Below, piece by piece: positions 1 through 5,627 of a stretch of DNA of 15,178 nucleotides. Each line of letters opens with the position of its first letter. The stretch's first letter is position 1. The position numbers and the translations under genes were made by a program. Under the pieces are notes generated by a model. That model saw only the letters and a program-made list of their open reading frames with translations. It was not told the DNA's origin and did not search any database. The DNA is from Syntrophales bacterium (GTDB lineage Bacteria; Desulfobacterota; Syntrophia; Syntrophales; UBA8958), in the NCBI GenBank assembly GCA_023231165.1, contig JALNVY010000031.1, positions 1 to 15,178 on the forward strand, written 5' to 3'.

Positions 1-603
1 CGTGTGCTGGAGAAGATCGCGAATTAGATTCAGGTCATGCTCGGAGAGGGGGCGATCGGCGCTGATGGCCAGGATTGCCGCCCCCACTTCGGGTAGCCAG
101 TTTTCCGAGGTCTCCATGTGATATTTGAATACGCTACCCAGGCCGGGGGTATCGACGAGACGGAGACCAGCGTAATCTTCCATGGATGGGAGATCGATAT
201 CGACGACGGCAACGTCCTTTTGGTTGGCGGGATTCTTGGCCTCGGAGGTGTATTCGACGAGATCGTCCAGAGAAATCTCCGTTGTTGAGCCGTCGAAATG
301 GGACACAATTGCCCGTTCTTTTTCGCCGTGTTGGATGCGGGTGATTACTGTGGTGACGGGAGTTACCCCAACGGGCAGGAGACGCCTACCGATCAGGCTG
401 TTGAGAAAGGAGCTCTTCCCCGCTTTGAACTGCCCCAGGATGGCGACATCGATAAGGGGATTTTTATGAACCAGGGAAGAGCAGACATCGGTGGAACGTT
501 TGAGGGAGAGGATCTGCAAGGCATCACAGACTTGTCGGACGACATCCAGAATCTGCCCTGACGCTGTCTGGATCAAATGAACATTCTTGGTCTTCGCTTC
601 CAT
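1..603 (-). CDS. Dynamin-like large GTPase, N-terminal part (runs off the left edge)
   Basis: The complement of 603 down to 1 is open for 201 codons and starts MEAKTKNVHL. It begins at an ATG whose complement lies at 601-603, preceded by GGAGGAG (complement of 611-617) at a 7-base spacing. A dynamin-type G domain is visible: P-loop GQFKAGKSS at residues 57-65, a G2-like TPVTT at 81-85, and the G3 motif DTPG at 151-154 followed by LGSVF. The F-K-A-G-K-S-S form of the P-loop is typical of bacterial dynamin-like proteins, which bind and remodel membranes in known cases. The N-terminal ~50 residues look helical. The G4 motif, stalk and any membrane-binding region lie beyond the window, so the subfamily and total length cannot be given. 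The gene diverges from rpsB across a 420-base spacer. A generic Era/Obg-like GTPase is less likely because of the P-loop context and the N-terminal helical segment. Confidence 0.88.
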   Translation of the reverse strand, partial: MEAKTKNVHLIQTASGQILDVVRQVCDALQILSLKRSTDVCSSLVHKNPLIDVAILGQFKAGKSSFLNSLIGRRLLPVGVTPVTTVITRIQHGEKERAIVSHFDGSTTEISLDDLVEYTSEAKNPANQKDVAVVDIDLPSMEDYAGLRLVDTPGLGSVFKYHMETSENWLPEVGAAILAISADRPLSEHDLNLIRDLLQHT

Positions 604-625
604 AAAAAAACTCCTCCAGGTTGGC

Positions 626-696
626 CTCCTGCAGGAGTGTCAGATTCCGGTAGCTGCTTTTCCGGCTCCTGCCAAGACGGTCTTACTTGTCAGGAG
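626..696. repeat. Alternating complementary CTCCTG / CAGGAG segments
   Basis: Four hexamers alternate: CTCCTG (626-631), CAGGAG (632-637), CTCCTG (666-671) and CAGGAG (691-696). The first two are joined as a 12-bp perfect palindrome. GCAGGAG (631-637) can also pair over 7 bp with CTCCTGC (666-672), while the latter can instead pair with 691-696, so the pairings exclude one another. On the minus strand these lie just upstream of the GTPase gene's GGAGGAG ribosome binding site, and their CTCC cores are complementary to it. A protein-binding site with dyad symmetry is an equally possible reading. Confidence 0.5.
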
Positions 697-709
697 TTAT
701 CAGCCGATA

Positions 710-766
710 CGGCGGTTGTCAGGTGAACTCCATCACCCGTCTGGGATATGCTGCTAACGACCGCCG
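710..766. other. Candidate structured element (nested stem-loops)
   Basis: Positions 710-719 (CGGCGGTTGT) pair with 757-766 (ACGACCGCCG) over 10 bp with one G-U pair when read as plus-strand RNA. Inside the 37-base loop GGTGA (722-726) pairs with TCACC (733-737) around a 6-base loop. An 8-base direct repeat TTGTCAGG occurs at 687-694 and 716-723, the second copy overlapping the stem. It could be an RNA in the leader of either divergent gene, or a chance structure. No known RNA family was recognised. Confidence 0.35.
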
Positions 767-882
767 GATACTACAAACGCCCAATACCTGTCAAGATAAA
801 TACCAGGACAACCTTCTATGCAGGGATGGAAGGCAAACGGGATGTGCACATATAAAGGCATACAAATCCCTATAAATTAGAC

Positions 883-911
883 TTGCGTATTGGTTGACAT
901 TGTGCTAGATC
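883..911 (+). promoter_or_regulatory. Candidate promoter for the rpsB operon
   Basis: TTGCGT (883-888) lies 17 bases before TAGATC (906-911), and the latter is preceded by TGC, giving an extended -10 form. An overlapping perfect -35 hexamer TTGACA (894-899) has only a poor -10 partner around 917-922. The position, about 110 bases before the rpsB start, is reasonable, but the -10 matches the consensus at only three of six bases, so the call is weak. Confidence 0.3.
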
Positions 912-949
912 TCCGCGAATTTCACACATTCCCGGATGGGCACGTGTTG

Positions 950-967
950 CATCTCGACGGTGAGATG
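950..967 (+). other. Small hairpin in the rpsB leader
   Basis: CATCTC (950-955) and GAGATG (962-967) form a 6-bp stem around the loop GACGGT, extendable by one G-U pair. It sits 57 bases before the rpsB start codon and is not followed by a T run, so it is not a terminator. It may contribute to a leader structure for S2 autoregulation, which is known for rpsB in some other bacteria; here this is only an inference. Confidence 0.3.
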
Positions 968-1023
968 TTCGATGTCTGATGGAAGGGAGTGGCGGAAAAA
1001 ACACAGCATAAGGAGTTCTAAAT

Positions 1024-1845
1024 ATGGCGCATATTTCCATGAAGTTACTGCTTGAGGCGGGGGTTCATTTTGGTCACCAGACCAATAAGTGGAACCCTAA
1101 AATGAAAACCTATATCTTCGGGGCCAGGAACGGGATCTATATTATTGATCTTCAGCAGACCGTGGTTCTCTTTCACAAGGCCTACGAATTTGTCGTGGAC
1201 ATGGTCGCGAACGGCGGTGAGTTGCTGTTCGTGGGAACGAAAAAACAATCTCAGGAGTCCATCCGAGAAGAGGCTTCAAGATGCGAGATGCCCTACGTCA
1301 ACCAGCGCTGGCTGGGAGGAATGCTGACCAATTTTACAACCATCAAGAAGAGTATAGATAGGCTCAACACCCTCGATAAAATGATTGAAGATGATACAAT
1401 CCGTGCATTCCCGAAGAAAGAGATCCTTTCCATGCAGAAGGAAAAAGTAAAAATGGATAAGATCCTGGGTGGTATTCGCAAAATGAAGGGGAGGCCGGGC
1501 GGTCTTTTCATTGTCGATCCCAAGCGGGAAATCATCACGGTTCAGGAAGCAAGAAAACTGGGGATTCCCATTGTGGCCATGGTTGATACCAACTGCAATC
1601 CCGATGATGTCGATTACATCATCCCCGGGAATGATGACGCCATTCGGGCCATCAAGTTGTTTTCCTCCAAGATCGCCGACGCCGTGCTCGAAGGTAAAAA
1701 GAAGTTTGAAGAGCGCATTCAGGCCGAAAGCGACAAAGAAGATACGCCCCGGGAGGTAGCGATTATGGAACAGGAAGAAAACGATGTTCCGGAGAGCATT
1801 GAAACAAAAGATAATTTGGGCACTCTTGAAAAAGCCGACGCATAA
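1024..1845 (+). CDS. rpsB: 30S ribosomal protein S2
   Basis: Ribosomal protein S2 sits on the 30S subunit between head and body and is needed for S1 binding and initiation. The 273-residue product starts MAHISMKLLLEAGVHFGHQT, the characteristic S2 N terminus, and contains the conserved RWLGGMLTNF block near residue 97 and the LFIVDPKRE segment near 161. AAGGAG at 1010-1015 lies 8 bases before the ATG. The protein is longer than the roughly 240-residue E. coli form because of an acidic, glutamate-rich C-terminal tail from about residue 225 onward, which varies in the family. It is the first gene of a run with tsf, pyrH and frr, the common bacterial order. Confidence 0.98.
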   Translation: MAHISMKLLLEAGVHFGHQTNKWNPKMKTYIFGARNGIYIIDLQQTVVLFHKAYEFVVDMVANGGELLFVGTKKQSQESIREEASRCEMPYVNQRWLGGMLTNFTTIKKSIDRLNTLDKMIEDDTIRAFPKKEILSMQKEKVKMDKILGGIRKMKGRPGGLFIVDPKREIITVQEARKLGIPIVAMVDTNCNPDDVDYIIPGNDDAIRAIKLFSSKIADAVLEGKKKFEERIQAESDKEDTPREVAIMEQEENDVPESIETKDNLGTLEKADA

Positions 1846-1878
1846 GAGTGGGCATGATAGATAAATAAAAAAATAACC

Positions 1879-1884
1879 AGGAGG
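1879..1884 (+). promoter_or_regulatory. Ribosome binding site that fixes the tsf TTG start
   Basis: AGGAGG is a full Shine-Dalgarno core placed 7 bases before the TTG at 1892. The next in-frame methionine codon is at residue 7, too far from this site, so TTG is the best start. Confidence 0.8.
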
Positions 1885-1891
1885 TCACACT

Positions 1892-2497
1892 TTGAATATT
1901 ACCGTTGATATGGTCAAAGAACTCAGGATTAAAACCAATGCCGGGATGATGGATTGCAAAGCGGCACTGGCGGCGTCAAATGGTGATTTTGAGAAAGCTG
2001 TTGATTATTTGAGAAAAAAAGGGATGTCGGCAGCGACGAAACGATCGTCCAAGGCTGCGAAAGATGGAACCATCGCCTTCTATATCCATATGGGTGGAAA
2101 GATCGGCGTTCTTGTCGAGTTGAACTGCGAAACCGATTTTGTCGCCAAGACCGAGGCCTTCCAGGTACTGGCCAAAGACCTGGCCATGCATGTCGCCGCC
2201 TCCAATCCCGTTTATGTACGTCCGGAAGAGATACCGTCAGATGCCCTGGAACGTGAAAAGGAAATTTACAAGAGCCAGTTGGTGACCGAGAAGAAGCCCG
2301 AAAAGATCTGGGATAAGATCATCGATGGCAAACTGAAAAAGTTTTATGAAGAGGTTTGTCTTCTCCAGCAAAAATTTATCAAGAACACCGATATCACTGT
2401 AGAAACGCTGGTCAATGAAATGATCGCCAAAACGGGTGAAAATATAATTGTACGGCGCTTTGTTCGATTTCAGTTGGGAGAAGAGATAAAATCCTGA
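1892..2497 (+). CDS. tsf: Elongation factor Ts (short form)
   Basis: EF-Ts exchanges GDP for GTP on EF-Tu in the cytoplasm. The 201-residue product shows the N-terminal UBA-like domain (ELRIKTNAGMMDCKAAL, residues 10-26) and the EF-Tu-contacting TDFVAKT motif at 81-87. It ends with the conserved helix that includes LVNEMIAKTGENI. The length resembles the short Thermus-type protein of about 196 residues rather than the 283-residue E. coli form, so part of the second core subdomain and coiled-coil region is missing; this is a normal variant, not a truncation. The start is a TTG with a strong upstream AGGAGG. The stop overlaps the pyrH start by one base (TGATG). Confidence 0.97.
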   Translation: MNITVDMVKELRIKTNAGMMDCKAALAASNGDFEKAVDYLRKKGMSAATKRSSKAAKDGTIAFYIHMGGKIGVLVELNCETDFVAKTEAFQVLAKDLAMHVAASNPVYVRPEEIPSDALEREKEIYKSQLVTEKKPEKIWDKIIDGKLKKFYEEVCLLQQKFIKNTDITVETLVNEMIAKTGENIIVRRFVRFQLGEEIKS

Positions 2498-3213
2498 TGG
2501 GAAAGGCAGTCTATCAAAGGGTGCTGTTGAAGCTCAGTGGGGAAGCCCTCGAGGGTGAGCGATCATTCGGAATTGACTTCGACACTGTAAATGTAATTGC
2601 TCTGGAAATCAAAGAGGTTGTTGATCTGGGCGTGCAGTTGGGACTAGTTATCGGCGGGGGCAATATCTGGCGGGGCGCCGAAGCAGCCAAACGGGGAATG
2701 GAACGGTCAGCCGCCGACTATACCGGCATGCTGGCTACCCTGATCAATTGCCTGGCCTTACAACATGCTCTCGAGCATATCGGCGTCCAGACACGGGTTC
2801 AGTCCGCCCTAGGAGTTCAGGAGATTGCCGAGCCCTATATCCAACGCCGGGCGATTCGACATCTGGAAAAAGGACGGGTCGTTATTTTTGCCGGGGGAAC
2901 GGGAAACCCTTTTTTCACGACCGATACGGCAGCCTCGCTGCGGGCTGTGGAAATAAGGGCGGAAGTAATCATGAAGGCGACCAAGGTAGATGGCGTGTAT
3001 GACAGTGACCCTGTGGGCAATCCGGATGCGATCATGTTCAAAAAAATAAGCTATAATGAAGTATTGACGAAGAATCTTAAAGTAATGGATGCAACAGCCA
3101 TTTCTCTGTGCCGTGAAAACGGACTGCCGATTATCGTCTTTAATCTGAAAAAGACAGGTAACATCAAGGCCGTAATTTGCGGTAATAATATTGGAACGCT
3201 TGTGGAGGGTTAG
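2497..3213 (+). CDS. pyrH: UMP kinase
   Basis: UMP kinase phosphorylates UMP to UDP with ATP; bacterial enzymes are hexamers usually activated by GTP and inhibited by UTP. The 238-residue protein belongs to the amino acid kinase fold. It shows KLSGEAL at residues 12-18, the glycine loop GGGNIWRG at 53-60, GGTGNPFFTTDTAA at 133-146 in the UMP-binding region, and ATKVDGVYDSDP at 161-172. The length matches the family (about 240). The ATG overlaps the tsf stop by one base, so translation is probably coupled to tsf. The frr ribosome binding site lies inside its last codons. Confidence 0.98.
   Translation: MGKAVYQRVLLKLSGEALEGERSFGIDFDTVNVIALEIKEVVDLGVQLGLVIGGGNIWRGAEAAKRGMERSAADYTGMLATLINCLALQHALEHIGVQTRVQSALGVQEIAEPYIQRRAIRHLEKGRVVIFAGGTGNPFFTTDTAASLRAVEIRAEVIMKATKVDGVYDSDPVGNPDAIMFKKISYNEVLTKNLKVMDATAISLCRENGLPIIVFNLKKTGNIKAVICGNNIGTLVEG
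3204..3209 (+). promoter_or_regulatory. Ribosome binding site for frr inside the end of pyrH
   Basis: GGAGGG lies 8 bases before the ATG at 3218 and supports that start over an upstream in-frame TTG at 3191, which would add nine residues not typical of RRF. Confidence 0.75.
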
Positions 3214-3217
3214 ATCC

Positions 3218-3775
3218 ATGAAGGAAGTTATCTACACAGAACTGAAAGATAATGTGGAAAAAATTCTGGGGTCTCTTGAAAAGGCCTTCAGTAAAGTCAG
3301 GACGGGACGGGCCTCGCTTGCCCTGCTGGACGGCATGAAAGTTGATTATTACGGGGTACCTACACCCCTGAATCAGGTTGCAAGTCTGTCCGTTCCCGAA
3401 AGCCGGTTGATTGTCATTGCACCTTGGGACACCGGTGTCATCGGCGCCATCGAGAAGGCCATTCAGAAATCGGAGCTGGGATTGACGCCCTCCAACGACG
3501 GGAAGCTCATTCGCTTATCAATTCCGCCCCTTACGGAAGAGAGAAGAAAGGACCTTGTCAAGGTGGTGAAGAAGATGGCGGAGGAAGGCAAGGTGAAGAT
3601 TAGAAACGCCCGCCGGGATGCCAATGAACAGTTTAAAACTATGAAGAAGGATAACAAGATATCTGAGGATGAGATGTTTACCGCCCAGGATGATGTTCAA
3701 GGAAGAACAGACAAATACATAGAAAAGGTAGATGTTGTGCTTGCGGCCAAGGAAAAGGAAATCATGGAAATATAG
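3218..3775 (+). CDS. frr: Ribosome recycling factor
   Basis: RRF splits the post-termination ribosome together with EF-G. The 185-residue product from the ATG at 3218 has exactly the usual length of the E. coli protein. It carries the conserved KVRTGRAS segment near residues 27-34, the YYGVPTPLNQVASLSVPE hinge and domain II region around 46-63, and the C-terminal helical bundle rich in K, E and R. The start is supported by GGAGGG at 3204-3209 in the end of pyrH, with a 4-base gap between the genes. A strong terminator follows 26 bases after the stop, so this is the last gene of the rpsB operon. Confidence 0.98.
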   Translation: MKEVIYTELKDNVEKILGSLEKAFSKVRTGRASLALLDGMKVDYYGVPTPLNQVASLSVPESRLIVIAPWDTGVIGAIEKAIQKSELGLTPSNDGKLIRLSIPPLTEERRKDLVKVVKKMAEEGKVKIRNARRDANEQFKTMKKDNKISEDEMFTAQDDVQGRTDKYIEKVDVVLAAKEKEIMEI

Positions 3776-3801
3776 CCCTGTTTCGTTTACATAGGGTATG
3801 C

Positions 3802-3830
3802 AAGGGGGAGTTGCGAAACTCCCCCTTTTT
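3802..3830 (+). terminator. Rho-independent terminator after frr
   Basis: AAGGGGGAGTT (3802-3812) pairs perfectly with AACTCCCCCTT (3817-3827) around a GCGA tetraloop of the stable GNRA class, and the T run continues to 3830. The 11-bp stem with T tract immediately after frr is a textbook intrinsic terminator for the rpsB-tsf-pyrH-frr operon. Confidence 0.95.
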
Positions 3831-3870
3831 AATGCGATGTTGATGACCTATAGAACGTCGAAGAATTGGT

Positions 3871-3876
3871 TATAAT
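3871..3876 (+). promoter_or_regulatory. Candidate -10 box for the uppS operon
   Basis: TATAAT is a perfect -10 hexamer, preceded by GGT rather than the TGn of an extended -10. No good -35 hexamer lies 16-18 bases upstream (3847-3854 reads CCTATAGA). It lies after the frr terminator and about 170 bases before uppS, so a promoter is expected here. Its last T is the first base of the inverted repeat at 3876-4005, so a transcript starting here would carry nearly the whole palindrome as its leader. Confidence 0.4.
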
Positions 3877-4005
3877 TGACGGCTTCGTAAAAATATCCGC
3901 AGGCAAGGCGTGCAAATCGTGAGGAATGAGGCGTACTTGGCGTACGCCGCAGTGACGAGGGATGCAGCGCAACGCAGCATCCGGATCTTTTTACGAAGCC
4001 GTCAA
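3876..4005. repeat. 130-bp palindromic, MITE-like element with 29-bp terminal inverted repeats
   Basis: The left end (3876-3904) begins TTGACGGCTTCGTAAAAA, and the right end (3977-4005) is its inverse, ending TTTTTACGAAGCCGTCAA. The outer 18 bases match perfectly and 26 of 29 bases match overall. The centre holds a second hairpin, GGCGTAC (3930-3936) with GTACGCC (3942-3948), and further pairing is visible between GCGTGC (3908-3913) and GCAACGC (3969-3975), so the whole element can fold as one long imperfect hairpin or cruciform. No target-site duplication is evident at the ends and there is no transposase. It resembles dispersed palindromic repeats that I associate from memory with deltaproteobacterial genomes; copy number cannot be judged from this window. 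Confidence 0.85.
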
Positions 4006-4047
4006 AGTTGTCTTGCCAAGATAAAGGCTATGTGTTACGCGAAAAAT

Positions 4048-4824
4048 ATGGAATTCACGACTCTTTCAGGTCATAATAGTCCACTTATTGATTTTCATAA
4101 ACTTCCCCAGCATATTGCCATCATTATGGATGGGAACGGTCGCTGGGCGCAGAATCATACCTTGGGAAGAATCGTGGGGCATCAGAAAGGTGTGGAGACG
4201 GTACAGAAAACCGTCAGGCTGTGCCGGGAGATCGGGATAAAGTATCTGACCCTCTATGCCTTTTCCGTCGAGAACTGGTCAAGGCCGGACCAGGAGGTCA
4301 AGGCGTTGATGAAGATACTGCGGGAATATCTCCGCTCGGAACTGGATGAAATGCTCCAGAACGGCATCCGGCTCATGACCATCGGTAATGCGGCCGCCCT
4401 GCAGGAACCCGTGAGAAATCTGCTCCAGGAAACGATGGATAGAACGGCGATGAACCGGGACATGGTTCTCAATCTTGCTTTGAGTTACGGGGGGCAGGAT
4501 GAAATCCTGCAAGCCGTCCGCCGTATTCTCAAAGATGTTCAGGATGGACTTGTCGATCCCGCCTCCATTTCAAAAGCAAGCTTTGCAAGCTATCTTTATA
4601 CCGCCGGGATACCGGACCCCGATCTGCTTATCAGGACGAGCGGTGAATACCGTATTTCTAATTTCTTGCTCTGGCAATCGGCTTACACGGAATTTTACTT
4701 CACAGACGTTCTCTGGCCCGATTTCAGCAAGGCGGATCTTTTTTCCGCTATTGCCGATTATCAGCAACGGGAGCGAAGATACGGCCTGACCAGCGACCAA
4801 TTGCGGAGGGAAAAGATCGATTGA
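4048..4824 (+). CDS. uppS: Undecaprenyl diphosphate synthase (cis-prenyltransferase)
   Basis: UppS adds isopentenyl units in cis to farnesyl diphosphate to make the C55 lipid carrier for peptidoglycan and other surface polymers. From the ATG at 4048 the product has 258 residues, close to E. coli (253). It shows IIMDGNGRWA with catalytic Asp28, ENWSRP at 75-80, DLLIRTSGEYRISNFLLWQ at 192-210, and RERRYG at 241-246. The start is uncertain: neither this ATG nor the ATG at 4030 has a well-spaced ribosome binding site. The frame is also open back to a GTG at 3910, through the right part of the palindromic repeat. The 26 residues before MDGNGRW at this start fit the family. It is the first gene of the lipid and isoprenoid operon and overlaps cdsA by 4 bases. 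Confidence 0.95.
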   Translation: MEFTTLSGHNSPLIDFHKLPQHIAIIMDGNGRWAQNHTLGRIVGHQKGVETVQKTVRLCREIGIKYLTLYAFSVENWSRPDQEVKALMKILREYLRSELDEMLQNGIRLMTIGNAAALQEPVRNLLQETMDRTAMNRDMVLNLALSYGGQDEILQAVRRILKDVQDGLVDPASISKASFASYLYTAGIPDPDLLIRTSGEYRISNFLLWQSAYTEFYFTDVLWPDFSKADLFSAIADYQQRERRYGLTSDQLRREKID

Positions 4825-5627
4825 ACACCCATGTCAAACGCTGGTTAACGGCCATAGTTATCGTTCCCGTTCTGTTTTCCATAATTGCTTGGGGTACCCC
4901 CGGGCTATTCTTCGCCCTTATCCTGGCGGCAGTCCTCCTGGGGATTCATGAATACAACACCATGGTCTTTGTCCCGGCAATGCAACCGGAAAAGATGCAA
5001 ACACTCATGATCGCCTTACTGATCCCGATGGTTTTTTATTGGGGTTCCCCGGAGCTGCTTCTCGGCGTTATCGCCTTTTCCACGCTGGTCGTTTTTATTC
5101 TCTATATTTTAAGAATCAGACAGGAAAACTACGATCTGCTACCGGTGATGAAGATACTCTTCGGAATCCTTTATGTGCCCCTGCTGCTGTCCTATTTCAT
5201 CTGGCTCCGCCGGGACGATCAGGGGGCCTTGTGGATATTTTTTGTCATTGTTCTGGCTTTTTCCGGTGACGTTGCCGCCTATTACATCGGAAAAACCTGG
5301 GGTCGACATAAACTAATCCCCCTGGTAAGCGCGGGCAAGACTGTGGAAGGAACCCTGGGGCTGATCGTCGGCAGCGCCCTGTGTTGTCTTATTTTCAGTT
5401 GGTTTTTCTTTCCGAAGTTATTTTATTGGCACGCTCTCATCTTGGGCATAGTCGGCAGCACCCTCGGCCAGCTTGGGGATTTATGTGAATCGCTGTTAAA
5501 GCGAACTGCCGGTGTAAAAGATTCAGGGACCATCCTGCCTGGACACGGAGGTATCCTGGACCGTCTGGATTGTCTTCTTTTTATTGCCCCATTCGTTTAT
5601 TACTACCGGTACTATTTTATTTCATGA
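4821..5627 (+). CDS. cdsA: Phosphatidate cytidylyltransferase (CDP-diacylglycerol synthase)
   Basis: CdsA converts phosphatidic acid and CTP into CDP-diacylglycerol in the inner membrane. The 268-residue protein is highly hydrophobic, with about seven or eight membrane segments. It carries the family signature near its C terminus: SLLKR (224-228), KDSG (233-236) and PGHGGILDR (240-248). The usual SPxKTxEG block reads SAGKTVEG at 170-177, so the proline is replaced by alanine. The start is a TTG at 4821 that overlaps the uppS stop (TTGA), with GGAGGG at 4805-4810 ten bases upstream; the nearby ATG at 4831 is out of frame. It supplies the substrate for PssA, encoded further along this run. Confidence 0.96.
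   Translation: MNTHVKRWLTAIVIVPVLFSIIAWGTPGLFFALILAAVLLGIHEYNTMVFVPAMQPEKMQTLMIALLIPMVFYWGSPELLLGVIAFSTLVVFILYILRIRQENYDLLPVMKILFGILYVPLLLSYFIWLRRDDQGALWIFFVIVLAFSGDVAAYYIGKTWGRHKLIPLVSAGKTVEGTLGLIVGSALCCLIFSWFFFPKLFYWHALILGIVGSTLGQLGDLCESLLKRTAGVKDSGTILPGHGGILDRLDCLLFIAPFVYYYRYYFIS

Larger units (their letters stand above)
604..1023. other. Divergent intergenic spacer, no convincing gene
   Basis: This 420-base stretch separates the minus-strand GTPase gene from rpsB. I see no tRNA, no recognised riboswitch and no believable ORF: a 62-codon frame at 687-875 has no usable ribosome binding site and an unremarkable composition. It does hold alternating CTCCTG and CAGGAG segments (626-696), a 10-bp stem pairing 710-719 with 757-766 that encloses a small hairpin (722-737), promoter-like hexamers near 883-911, and a 6-bp hairpin at 950-967 close to the rpsB start. 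The part nearest rpsB is probably its 5' untranslated leader, where S2 autoregulation acts in some other bacteria. Nothing here matches a leader family that I can name. Confidence 0.6.

Noticed and set aside
182..561. Two plus-strand open frames at the left edge (182-469 and 298-561)
   Set aside because: They lie opposite the minus-strand GTPase gene, whose translation has clear G-domain motifs; the plus frames show no recognisable protein features.
768..794. Minus-strand promoter for the GTPase gene (TTGACA complement at 789-794, TAGTAT complement at 768-773)
   Set aside because: The spacer is only 15 bases and the -10 is imperfect, so it is noted but not called.
687..875. 62-codon plus-strand open frame in the rpsB spacer
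   Set aside because: It has no ribosome binding site and no protein-like pattern, and it overlaps the inverted-repeat segments; chance is the simpler explanation.
1892..2497. Truncated or frameshifted tsf
   Set aside because: The 201-residue EF-Ts is short compared with E. coli, but both ends are conserved and the length fits the known short form.
2809..3219. 136-codon minus-strand frame inside pyrH and long minus frames inside dxr (6170-6796) and asd (10144-10902)
   Set aside because: The plus-strand genes there are complete, with family motifs throughout; the minus frames are shadows caused by codon composition.
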